From Cyanobacteria bacterium HKST-UBA02 (GTDB lineage: Bacteria; Cyanobacteriota; Vampirovibrionia; Obscuribacterales; Obscuribacteraceae): DNA of 39,947 nt. A program made the position numbers and the translations under genes. The notes beneath the pieces are model-generated. The model ran no database searches. It worked only from the letters and a program-made list of their open reading frames with translations, and had not been told where the DNA came from. The DNA lies in NCBI GenBank assembly GCA_020431945.1, contig JAGQHH010000271.1, forward strand, positions 1-39,947, read 5' to 3'. Numbering within the stretch: position 1 is the first letter of the stretch; each line of letters starts with the position of its first letter. Of this stretch, positions 8,725 to 17,244 are shown one piece after another.

Positions 8725-8906
8725 TGAATAGTTCGATGGTAAGGGTCGGCATCTGCAAGAGCTGCCAAGGGATGGTCTGATTTTTCCGCATTGTCCGAAA
8801 CAGTCCGGGAGACTGCGTATTCGCAATTCTATAAAGGTTCGCCGCGACGGCAGCCGTGTTGTCATTTTGGTACAGGTATGGAAAAATCCTTCGACTGGAG
8901 ACAATC

Positions 8907-8924
8907 GGCTGTGCAAGCACAGCC
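8907..8924 (+). promoter_or_regulatory. Hairpin in the calpain leader
   Basis: GGCTGTGC-AA-GCACAGCC forms a perfect 8-bp stem 36 nt before the calpain start, with a T-run (cctttttat) about a dozen nt further on. It could act as an attenuator or leader structure, or simply be an operator. The T-run is too far away for a classic terminator. Confidence 0.35.
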
Positions 8925-8960
8925 AGGCTTGCGTCCTTTTTATGTCAGGTAAGAATTATT

Positions 8961-11900
8961 ATGCTCGAAACCTCTCTGGCTAAGGCTTCGTCAAGATTGA
9001 TAGCCCGGTCGATATCGATTTTTCTGGCGTTTCTCGTTTTGTCATGTTCGTTTGCGCCAGCGGCCGATGCTGCTCGTAGACCCGGAGTGGGAGCGAGAAC
9101 TCCTGTATCCGGCAAGCTGTGCTATGGTCCGAGGACATCTCGCTCCCGGGGTCTGTTGAAGTGCGCGACAACTATGACTGCCAACAAGGTGAATGCCCTG
9201 TTCGCCGAGGACCTGGAGGTTTTGCTAGACGGCAGCTCGGTAGAGCTGAGGAAGGGCGGGAGAGTCGCTCTAAAAGGGGTGTGTTTCGGACTGCGGCTGA
9301 ACCGGGACGAGCTCAGCGGTCGATGCATGTTTTATGGCGGCGACGATATCAAGAAACTTGCCAAAGACGGTGACAAGGTGGTCTGCTCCGATGGTACCGA
9401 GCTGACCGGTGCCATATGCGGTATCGGAGAGCATTATCTTTTGATTCAAGACGATCGCAAGCGGACCGTTGCCATGGACCTCGAAAGAGTCAGCGACATA
9501 AAGACGGATCGAATCTTCGATTTCGGAATTCCTCTTGCGCCGGTTGCAGGGCTTGGTATTACAGGTGATTCGCCATTCATCTGCAAAGCAGGTGATGCAT
9601 TCTTTTTCCAGGAGCCTGTAAAGCCGGCTACCCTCGAGGAGATCGCGACTCTCCTCGATGCTGCTCAACTTGATTTGAAGGACGATGAGAAGCCTTTGCT
9701 TTGTATTCCAGCAGGCTTCGCCGCCAATTCGGATGCGGTGATTCTGCCTGTGAGAATTGTCGCGGCCAGACGTACCGAGACTGAGGAGTTTCCTTATACG
9801 CCGGGAGCCTGGGCGATTCTTCCCGATAAAGAGGATGAGAAGGAGGCAGAGTGGAAGGCGCCGGTTCAGGGTACTGGCGGCAAGTCGGAAGAGATTCTTA
9901 TCGCTCAGCTCCGAAAGATTGCCTCGATCAGAATTCCGATTCCACAGGAGGTTCTACTTGGCCTCGAGCTGGAGAAAAAGCAGGTGCTGTTTCCCAAAAA
10001 CCCGGCTCCAGGGGTGAAAATCAAGATAAGACCGGTACGAAGGGTGAAGAGGAAGCTCAAGATCTCCAGAAAGCCCGGAAAGAAAAAGGGAAACAGCCAG
10101 CCAGGAAGCCCCGGAAATATCGCGATCGCCAAGACTCCGCCTGGCGGTCAGGGAATTCCTATGCCGGCGCCATGGGTGTTCGACGCGATCAGCTTGAACA
10201 AAAAGCTCTTTATCGAGACGGTCAACGACAATTTCCGCACTCTTGATACCGACGGAGATGGCTATCTTACCAGGGATGAATTGCTTCAGGCCATCAACAA
10301 TCCGGCGATAACTGGCAAACTGGCGGTATGCGTTTCAGCTATGTATTGCACAGTCACGGATCTGGAAGAAGCTTCCAATGACGAGTATGGTGATGAGAAC
10401 AGCGGTATCACCAGAAATGACATCAAGGTCATGGAAGACCTCAACACGAAGACCAAATGGGTGTCCAAGGTTCTCTCGAGGGTGACCGGCTTCAGCACAT
10501 CGATTAATTTCGCCAGGACAAGAGAGCTCTTTCCGGGCGGAACCTCGGCCATAACTCCTGCCGGTGTGTCTCAGGGTTATATGAATGATTGCTTCTTCAT
10601 GGCGGCCTTAGGAGGCGTGGCGGCCCGTTGTCCAGCCTTGATCGAGGAGATGATCGAGGTTCATGGCGAGAACGTCGGCTCGAGACAGTTCGTTGTGACC
10701 TTCCCCGGATGCGGGCCGGTTGTGATTGATGAGCCGACCGATGCCGAGCTGTCCATGTATGCACGTGGAACCAAGAGCGGGATCTGGGCTGCTGTGCTCG
10801 AAAAGGCTTATGCAGTCCACGTCAATGGCGACAATTCCAGCCAGACACCACAGGAGAGCCTGATGGGCGGAAGCTCGGACGGTGCCGGAATCAGAGCATT
10901 CACTGGTGGTGGGTTCAGGAACATCAGGATCCTCGCGATCGATACTGACACCCTAGATGACGTCCACATCGCCATCAATCAAGGTCTCAAGGAAAATCGC
11001 CTGGTGGTCATGGGTATCGGTGGTTCTTGCCCCAAGGCTCTTGCAGCCGGAATCAACGATCATCATCTCTATGCGGTGGTGGGCTACAATCCCGGAACAA
11101 GAACCGTCAGCCTCTTCAATCCGCTTGGCGACGAGCCGGATGGGGCGGGGGCAGATGGTCTCTATGTCAGATGCGGAGATCCGAAGGATGGAATATTCGA
11201 GATTCCTCTCGAGTATGCCATGACCATATTCACCAACGTGCAGGTCTCGAACAACACTCTGCCCGAGGCGACCAAAATCGTCTCGTCCATGCAGGAGCAA
11301 CTCAAGGTAGCCAGCAGCAGCCCGACACCGCCACCGGAAGGCTACACCGCCTGCGACTTCAATCCGGACAAAGTCTGGAAGCCTGAAAAGGAAGAAGAGA
11401 AGCAGAGTCCTGCAACTGAAACGTCAGGCAACCCCGGAGTATATGTTTGCTACTACGATCCGGAACGGGTCTGGAAGTCTGAGGAAGAAGAGAAGGCGAC
11501 GTCCGATCCACCCGGTCCGGCAAACCAGGAGGAGCCGAAGTTCTACGTTTGCTTTTACGACCCGGTGCGAGTCTGGGGAAATGGGGAAGAAAAGAAGGAC
11601 GTGGAGTTCAGCAATCAGAGCGTGGATGAGTCGGTTCCACCGGATGGCTTCATCTGCTATTACGATCCTCGGAAGTTCTCCGATGAAGCGCCGGAAGAGG
11701 AAGGCGCGACGCAGGACTCAGACGAATCCAGCCAGCAATCCGACAGAGCCCCGACACCAACCTTCGAGTATGTGCACGTGACGAAGACTTCTTCTGAGGG
11801 CGCGGGTGCACCGGAGAGCGGGCCGGCTGAAAGTTCGGACAAGCAAATGTATGTTTGTTTCTACGATCCCGAGAAGATCTGGGGTCCTGATACTTCATGC

Positions 11901-12935
11901 GATACAGGCAGTGACACCGATAGTGATGCCGGCGGTGAAACCGGTGGAGATACCGGCTCCGGTGAGAAAGCGGCAAACTCACCGCCTCCCTTCGGTTATA
12001 TCGTTTATGCCGAGCCTATTTCAAATGCGTTCGGTGGGAAGGAAGCATTTATGCCTCGTGTTCCCGGCAGTGAGCAGGACAAGAATCCCGAGGACAAGAA
12101 TGCCGTGGATGGGATGGGTAAGTCATATAGTCCTGTTGAATGTCTATTGAACAAGCCAACGGAGGAGTCGTCCTCGCCGTTCGGGGGACCCGAGGCAATG
12201 ATGCCCAGGATTCCGACCAGCGGATTCATCCGAGTGACGGAATGGCCGGAGGACGATGAATCGGCTCCCGGGCAGCCTGACAGCAAGGTCGAGAAGCAGC
12301 CCATGGATGTGCGGGATGCATTGAAGACCGGGCAGTGCACTTTCGAGGCCTGGGGTCCGGACGGGGTGGACACGCTCCATATGTTCGTCAAACTGACAAA
12401 CGTCACTGCGTCGCCCTTGCAGGTAGTCAAGCCCGCTTATATGTGCTTCCTGTCAAGTAGCAGTACTTGCCAGAACATGATCAACACGGAAGATCCGCCT
12501 CTATTGATAGCTCCTGGAAAGTCTCTGCAACTAGAGATTCCGACTGTTTGCGCTTCGACCAAGACCGTCAAGCCGCCGCCGGCTAAGGGGTCGAAGGTGC
12601 AATACAGGATAGGAGATTATCCGGATCCGGAATTGTTCAAGAAGCTGATTCGCATCTTGAAGACCTCGAAGACGATGTCTCAATCGAAGGTATATACGAC
12701 TCTGCCTATCAATCCGAAGATTCGAGATCGAAAAGTGGCGCAGCTGGCCATCTGGAAAGTCCTCGGTGACATGAGCGATAATCCTGAGGACAAAGTGACC
12801 AGAAAGAGTCTCGAGAAAGATCTTCTCGAAGAGATGAATAGAGCGAAGCTGAGCCATAAGCAGCAGCATGCGATTGATTCGTTCTCGGCAGAGCTCTATC
12901 ATGCGATCCTCGAGACGATCAAGAGATCGGAGTGA
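8961..12935 (+). CDS. Secreted calpain-like (C2) cysteine protease with EF-hand and YDP repeats
   Basis: A 1324-residue protein. The ATG at 8961 starts a signal peptide (residues 1-37; C29 in VLSC leaves a lipoprotein possible); an in-frame ATG at 8856 would bury it. Order: N-terminal beta-type region (about 40-400); basic Lys-rich segment (about 355-385); EF-hand loop DTDGDGYLTRDE (429-440) and a weaker second one (DENSGITRNDI); calpain protease core with catalytic Cys in QGYMNDCFFMAAL (C544), the EKAYAV motif, His (H702, HHLYAV) and Asn (N720, FNPLG); about eight copies of an acidic repeat (794-1100); C-terminal domain with a beta part and a helical LAIWKVLGD end. Calpains are calcium-dependent, so a nearby EF-hand suggests Ca-gated activity. 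The gene is divergent from the caspase operon, and the methyltransferase gene follows 80 nt later. Confidence 0.88.
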   Translation: MLETSLAKASSRLIARSISIFLAFLVLSCSFAPAADAARRPGVGARTPVSGKLCYGPRTSRSRGLLKCATTMTANKVNALFAEDLEVLLDGSSVELRKGGRVALKGVCFGLRLNRDELSGRCMFYGGDDIKKLAKDGDKVVCSDGTELTGAICGIGEHYLLIQDDRKRTVAMDLERVSDIKTDRIFDFGIPLAPVAGLGITGDSPFICKAGDAFFFQEPVKPATLEEIATLLDAAQLDLKDDEKPLLCIPAGFAANSDAVILPVRIVAARRTETEEFPYTPGAWAILPDKEDEKEAEWKAPVQGTGGKSEEILIAQLRKIASIRIPIPQEVLLGLELEKKQVLFPKNPAPGVKIKIRPVRRVKRKLKISRKPGKKKGNSQPGSPGNIAIAKTPPGGQGIPMPAPWVFDAISLNKKLFIETVNDNFRTLDTDGDGYLTRDELLQAINNPAITGKLAVCVSAMYCTVTDLEEASNDEYGDENSGITRNDIKVMEDLNTKTKWVSKVLSRVTGFSTSINFARTRELFPGGTSAITPAGVSQGYMNDCFFMAALGGVAARCPALIEEMIEVHGENVGSRQFVVTFPGCGPVVIDEPTDAELSMYARGTKSGIWAAVLEKAYAVHVNGDNSSQTPQESLMGGSSDGAGIRAFTGGGFRNIRILAIDTDTLDDVHIAINQGLKENRLVVMGIGGSCPKALAAGINDHHLYAVVGYNPGTRTVSLFNPLGDEPDGAGADGLYVRCGDPKDGIFEIPLEYAMTIFTNVQVSNNTLPEATKIVSSMQEQLKVASSSPTPPPEGYTACDFNPDKVWKPEKEEEKQSPATETSGNPGVYVCYYDPERVWKSEEEEKATSDPPGPANQEEPKFYVCFYDPVRVWGNGEEKKDVEFSNQSVDESVPPDGFICYYDPRKFSDEAPEEEGATQDSDESSQQSDRAPTPTFEYVHVTKTSSEGAGAPESGPAESSDKQMYVCFYDPEKIWGPDTSCDTGSDTDSDAGGETGGDTGSGEKAANSPPPFGYIVYAEPISNAFGGKEAFMPRVPGSEQDKNPEDKNAVDGMGKSYSPVECLLNKPTEESSSPFGGPEAMMPRIPTSGFIRVTEWPEDDESAPGQPDSKVEKQPMDVRDALKTGQCTFEAWGPDGVDTLHMFVKLTNVTASPLQVVKPAYMCFLSSSSTCQNMINTEDPPLLIAPGKSLQLEIPTVCASTKTVKPPPAKGSKVQYRIGDYPDPELFKKLIRILKTSKTMSQSKVYTTLPINPKIRDRKVAQLAIWKVLGDMSDNPEDKVTRKSLEKDLLEEMNRAKLSHKQQHAIDSFSAELYHAILETIKRSE
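11340..12260 (+). repeat. Tandem (Y/F)(V/I)CxYDPxxVW protein repeats
   Basis: Repeat starts at about residues 794, 826, 860, 895, 935, 962, 1011 and 1087 of the calpain. The core is GYTACDFNPDKVW, GVYVCYYDPERVW, KFYVCFYDPVRVW, DGFICYYDPRKF and QMYVCFYDPEKIW, and the other copies are degraded (FEYVHV, FGYIVYAEP, SGFIRVTEWP). Spacers are Glu/Asp/Ser/Pro-rich. Two copies of FGGxEAxMPRxP lie near the end. Confidence 0.8.
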
Positions 12936-13015
12936 TCCGGGCGGGCTGCCGCCTGAGATGAGGTGCTCAGCTATCTCTCCGGCTGTTTCCAGGCTCGCGA
13001 AAGGCAGGATCGAAG

Positions 13016-14635
13016 ATGTTGATGACAAAGCAGGACAAAGCCGCGCTCCGCGAGACGATCTTCCGGCATCTGGATGGCATCGCGACGGCTCCGACTGCTT
13101 ATACCCTGCTTGACAGGGGCGTTCTGGATTACTTGCTCGAGCACAAGACTGCCGATGTCACCGATCTGGCGGCTGCTTTCAAAGCCAATGAGGGCTACCT
13201 CAACGTCGCATTGCGGATTCTCGCCTCCCAGGGCTGGCTCGACATGAAGCTGGACAATGCCGCCAACAAGGTCGAGTACAGTGTGAACGCCAGTAGCGCC
13301 ACTGCTTTCGAGCTATGCAAGCTCTACAAAGACGTAGTCTCTCTGCTGCGTCTGTCCGGTCAGTTCCACCGGCGCAAATTCGAACGCGCCCCTTTCTCCA
13401 TGCTGGAGAGCATTTTCAAGAAGTACCGGGACAACTATGGCATCACGTTTTCAAGCGACCCCGCTACCAGGCTTATTCAAGAGCAAGTCCTGAAACACAT
13501 CGAAGGCATTGCAATCGGACCCACCATCGTTTATCTCGGAATGGGGGGCATGTTCCACAAGTATTTCATGGAGGCTTCTTTCAAGCCGGAGGAGTTTCAC
13601 CAGGACGTGGAGAGCTTTGGAAAGATCCTCGACTTCTTCACCTTCCTCGGCTGGTTCGACAAGAAAGGCGAGACCTATACCTTTACCGAACAGGGCTTGT
13701 TCTTCGCACGCCGGGCCAGCGCTTACGGCGTGACTGTGTCGTATATCCCGACCTTCCGCAATCTCGATGAGATGATCTTCGGCAATGCCACGATCTTGAT
13801 CAACGACAAGCCCGAGATGCCGGAGCTGCACGTGGACCGCGAGATGAACGTATGGGGAAGCGGCGGGGCCCATGCCAGCTATTTCAAGAAAGTCGACGAA
13901 GTGATCATCGAGCTTTTCAACCGACCTCTCGAGGAGCAGCCCAAAGGCATCGTCGACATGGGCTGCGGCAACGGCGCGTTCCTGCAGCACATCTTCGAAG
14001 TGATCTCCCAGCGCACCCTTCGAGGGGAAGTTCTGGACGAGTATCCGTTGCTCCTGGTCGGTGCCGACTTCAACGAAGTGGCTCTGCGCGTCACCCGTGC
14101 CAATCTCACCAAGGCGGATATCTGGGCGAAGGTCACCTGGGGCAATATTGCGCGACCCGATTTGCTTGCCAGCGATCTCAAAGAGCATTACGGAATTGCG
14201 CTCGAAGACCTGCTCAACGTGCGGACTTTCCTGGACCACAACCGTCCCTGGGAGGAGCCGTCCGAGCCGCTCTCCGGTCGTGTGAGCGAGACGTCGGGCG
14301 CCAACTGCTCTCGAGGGAAGCGATTGAATAACAACGATGTCGAAGCCAGCCTCCTGGAGCACCTCCGTCGCTGGGAGCCTTTCGTGCGCCGCTTCGGGCT
14401 TCTGGTGATCGAGCTGCACACCATCTCGCCGGGGCTCGCTGCTAAGAACTTGGGGCAGACGGCCGCCACTGCATATGATGCTACCCACGGCTATTCGGAC
14501 CAGTATATCGTCGAGGTGGATGTATTCAATAAAGCCGCTGAAGAAGCGGGTCTTCATCCCGACCCGGAGCATTCAGTGAAGTTTCCCGACTCCGAGCTGG
14601 CCACGGTGAGCATCAACTTGCTGAAGGGTAGCTGA
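13016..14635 (+). CDS. AprA-like class I SAM-dependent methyltransferase
   Basis: A 539-residue cytoplasmic protein with AGGA before the ATG. The N-terminal part has a winged-helix-like dimerisation region (about 20-90, LAAAFKANEGYLNVALRIL) and a second helical part up to about 290. The SAM-binding motif I is VDMGCGNGAF (313-322), followed by an acidic strand end (GADFNEVAL). The architecture resembles the AprA/MT2 methyltransferases found in polyketide gene clusters and as free-standing enzymes; I base this on the overall pattern, including the NVRTFLDHNRPWEEP segment. No polyketide synthase is nearby, so the substrate is unknown. It follows the calpain gene by 80 bp without an obvious terminator and may be cotranscribed. 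Confidence 0.75.
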   Translation: MLMTKQDKAALRETIFRHLDGIATAPTAYTLLDRGVLDYLLEHKTADVTDLAAAFKANEGYLNVALRILASQGWLDMKLDNAANKVEYSVNASSATAFELCKLYKDVVSLLRLSGQFHRRKFERAPFSMLESIFKKYRDNYGITFSSDPATRLIQEQVLKHIEGIAIGPTIVYLGMGGMFHKYFMEASFKPEEFHQDVESFGKILDFFTFLGWFDKKGETYTFTEQGLFFARRASAYGVTVSYIPTFRNLDEMIFGNATILINDKPEMPELHVDREMNVWGSGGAHASYFKKVDEVIIELFNRPLEEQPKGIVDMGCGNGAFLQHIFEVISQRTLRGEVLDEYPLLLVGADFNEVALRVTRANLTKADIWAKVTWGNIARPDLLASDLKEHYGIALEDLLNVRTFLDHNRPWEEPSEPLSGRVSETSGANCSRGKRLNNNDVEASLLEHLRRWEPFVRRFGLLVIELHTISPGLAAKNLGQTAATAYDATHGYSDQYIVEVDVFNKAAEEAGLHPDPEHSVKFPDSELATVSINLLKGS

Positions 14636-14735
14636 GTCTGCTGAATTTTGTGACATATGAGCTATCTTCATAGCTTCGCCTTTAGCGGGTATAAGAAGGC
14701 GTGGGCTCGAGGAGCCTTCATGCGAGCGCTGAAGC

Positions 14736-17084
14736 ATGCCTGAAGAAGTAGAGATTTGCAATGTTTGCGGAAGGAGCCGGGTAAATGTGTATTCGATTAC
14801 ACAGTGGATGAGATTCGGCGACAAGTGTGTTTGCAGCGGTGCAGAAGATTCACCCGGAGCCGGAAAGTCAGATTTTGACGTAAACTCGCTGCCGATGGAT
14901 AGCCAGGCGGATTCGAACGGGCCGAGTCTGAGAGACAGACGCTCTGTAAGCTCTTTTCTGCTTCCGCCAGTCTGCCCGCGGTGCGGTGGCGCTTCAAGGG
15001 CTCGTTCCGGCTCCCTCACTCAGTGGGTCTTCAGAAGATCGCCGTGTACCTGCATACAGGCGGACGGACCGGCTACCGCTAGTGAAGCCGTGATAAGGTT
15101 GAGACCGGTGGAGAATGAGCCGGAGCTCTCCGATGATTCTCCTGGACCCGAGGTTGAGGCAGACGAGTTTCCAGTGGATCGATATGAGCCGCTTCGAGTT
15201 CTGGGCGAGGGCGCGGCCGCCACTGTCTATTTGTGCAGGGATCTGCTCCTGGATAAGAAGGTGGCGGTCAAGACTCTTCACAGCCTGACGCCGGAAAAGC
15301 TCATCGCATTCCAGCGGGAAGCGAGAACGACTTCCATGTTGAAACATCCCAATGTTATTGCCGTTCTTGATTTCGGCGCCACGAAGGCGGGCAACCCTTA
15401 CCTCGTTATGGATGCTTATCAAAAGGAAGTTCCACTGGACAAGTTTGAAGCCGAATCTGGTCGGCTGGACGAAAGTCTGTTCCTGCTCATCTTTCGGCAG
15501 GTCTGCTCCGCCCTTCAATATGCACACGAGAAAGGGATATTTCACCGGGATATCAAGCCGAGCAATATCCTAATCGGCGCAGATCACCCAGGCGACTTTG
15601 GCGTGCACGTCATAGACTTTGGTATTGCAGCCATCAAACAGGATCTGGTGGAGCCCGTGGAGTATCAAGGCCGGACGCTGGTCGGGACTCCTGCCTTCAT
15701 GAGCCCCGATCAGGCGAATGGTTTAGCATTCGATGCCAGATCCGAAATCTACTGCCTGGGCTGCACTATGTTTAGAATGCTTACTGGGCACTTGGTTTTT
15801 GATGGCGACTCCGCGATAGAGGTGATGAGACGCCATGTTCAGGAGATACCACCAACGGTGGCGGACCTCAGACCGGATTTACCGGACTTCATCGCCATGA
15901 CGGTCGACCGTTGCTTAGCGAAGGATCCAGATTCGCGTTTCCAGTCCATGCGAGAGGTTGAGGAGGCACTCAATCGAGGGCATTCTGACGACGAGTTTGA
16001 GTCTGAACCTCCGGTGCCTTTTGCTCTTCTTCCGGGAGATCCTCTTGATCTACCAGTGGTCGACCAGCAACAAAGGGTAGTCTTGCTTGTTTTCGTCGCG
16101 TTTTTTCTCCAGTGGATTCCTTGGCTTCTTACGGATTTGATATCGATGACTGCGATTAACAATGCTACTCCTATCTGGTACATCACCCTCAACATCGGTC
16201 TTCAGGTCGCCGCACTCAGGCTCTGGATCATAGCCTGTGACATACAGGCCAGGGCGAAGCACTATACCCGCTGGCTGAGCGTGCTGGGGCTTTTGGGTCT
16301 GACGGGGTATCTGGTCGTCAGATTTCTTCCGTCCAGGAAGGAATCAGTTGCGTCTGCGGGCGCCGATATGGTCTCTAATTACACAGATGACGCCGTCAAG
16401 GAAGGTGGTCCGAAAGGTCTCCGGTGCAGCGCTTCGAGGCTTGCGGTTGCAGTTGCGGGAGCTGCATTTGCCTGCACCGCCCTGCCCGTGTCGGTGGCAT
16501 TTATTGTGATGCTGGGCTGGCCGTACGGTGAACCGGTGCAACTGGCGGAATGGGTTGATGGATTCCTGTCTCCAGCCCGTCTTGCTCTCTGGCAAATTGC
16601 TTGTGGACTTGTTGCCTTTTCGAAAGGCTATAGCCCTTTGCTTTTTTTCTTTGGTCAATACGATTTTATCGGCTATCTCATCGTATGGTTTAGCCCTCAG
16701 GCAACGCGAACTTTACTCAAGGAGCGGAGCAACGCTAGAGCGGGCGTGGCGGAGCCCGAAACCGTTGAGATGCCAATGACTCTGGCGGACGCTCGGCGCT
16801 GTCAGGCTGAGCAAATGGCTATAGTCCTGGCGTTGCTGGCTTTCTCCCTCGAGCTATTGCCTTCGACACTGCCATGGCTCGGACTGGGTCCGATCGTATT
16901 TCCCTGGCCTATCCAGGTGCTATTCGACATGGCAGTCTGGATAATGGCCTGCGGACTAATCGCCTATTCCAGGGGGATCGGGCTCTGGTGGTCGATTGCC
17001 GGCATTCTCTTCCAATTTGGCTTTGGTCTGATTTTTCTTTTTGCAAGAAGACCCTTTCGACGAAACCGGATGGATGAGTCTTAA
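14736..17084 (+). CDS. Ser/Thr protein kinase with twin zinc ribbons and polytopic tail
   Basis: A 782-residue protein. The N-terminus has two copies of a Cys motif: CNVCG ... ITQW ... CVC (8-33) and CPRCG ... LTQWVFRRSPCTC (80-106), likely Zn-binding. The kinase domain is about 150-412: glycine loop GEGAAA (157-162, last Gly replaced by Ala), Lys179, HRDIKPSN (270-277), DFG (294-296) and MSPDQ in place of SPE. The C-terminal half has several hydrophobic segments (from about 447 to the end, roughly eight), which look like two related four-TM blocks. Phosphorylation targets are unknown. No strong Shine-Dalgarno precedes the ATG; the start was chosen because the first Cys motif begins at residue 8. 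An inverted repeat (AGCTAT/ATAGCT) lies between this gene and the preceding one. Confidence 0.87.
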   Translation: MPEEVEICNVCGRSRVNVYSITQWMRFGDKCVCSGAEDSPGAGKSDFDVNSLPMDSQADSNGPSLRDRRSVSSFLLPPVCPRCGGASRARSGSLTQWVFRRSPCTCIQADGPATASEAVIRLRPVENEPELSDDSPGPEVEADEFPVDRYEPLRVLGEGAAATVYLCRDLLLDKKVAVKTLHSLTPEKLIAFQREARTTSMLKHPNVIAVLDFGATKAGNPYLVMDAYQKEVPLDKFEAESGRLDESLFLLIFRQVCSALQYAHEKGIFHRDIKPSNILIGADHPGDFGVHVIDFGIAAIKQDLVEPVEYQGRTLVGTPAFMSPDQANGLAFDARSEIYCLGCTMFRMLTGHLVFDGDSAIEVMRRHVQEIPPTVADLRPDLPDFIAMTVDRCLAKDPDSRFQSMREVEEALNRGHSDDEFESEPPVPFALLPGDPLDLPVVDQQQRVVLLVFVAFFLQWIPWLLTDLISMTAINNATPIWYITLNIGLQVAALRLWIIACDIQARAKHYTRWLSVLGLLGLTGYLVVRFLPSRKESVASAGADMVSNYTDDAVKEGGPKGLRCSASRLAVAVAGAAFACTALPVSVAFIVMLGWPYGEPVQLAEWVDGFLSPARLALWQIACGLVAFSKGYSPLLFFFGQYDFIGYLIVWFSPQATRTLLKERSNARAGVAEPETVEMPMTLADARRCQAEQMAIVLALLAFSLELLPSTLPWLGLGPIVFPWPIQVLFDMAVWIMACGLIAYSRGIGLWWSIAGILFQFGFGLIFLFARRPFRRNRMDES

Positions 17085-17244
17085 GAGCAATCTGAAGCGA
17101 TGACTTCCCTCCCCGTGAGGAGATGTCCGAGCTGCTTTCCGATCATGTGTTTTCATACTCATATGGGGGAAGATTCTCCGCACCAGTTTCGGATATCTTT
17201 GTTCGAGAAAATTCGGCGGCTTGCCGCGAGATGGAGAAGCGAAG

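Larger units (their letters stand above)
8540..8960. other. Divergent intergenic region, caspase operon / calpain gene
   Basis: A 421-bp region without a convincing gene that must carry the promoters for both the leftward caspase operon and the rightward calpain gene. An AT-rich stretch (8582-8620, with tttatatacaag) is the most promoter-like part for the leftward operon, but I cannot place a clean -35/-10 pair. It also holds two inverted repeats listed separately. Confidence 0.6.

Noticed and set aside
7700..10130. GCGATCGC octamers (seen near 7706 and 10123) as evidence for cyanobacterial HIP1
   Set aside because: Two by-eye copies in 40 kb are near chance expectation for this base composition, so they do not support HIP1 enrichment.
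13451..14572. 373-codon frame opposite the methyltransferase
   Set aside because: Antisense to a gene with an intact SAM motif; the protein has no recognisable motif and no ribosome site was seen.
14650..14720. Hairpins after the methyltransferase (AGCTAT/ATAGCT and CGCCTT/AAGGCG) as a terminator
   Set aside because: Short stems without a T-run; the evidence is too weak to call.
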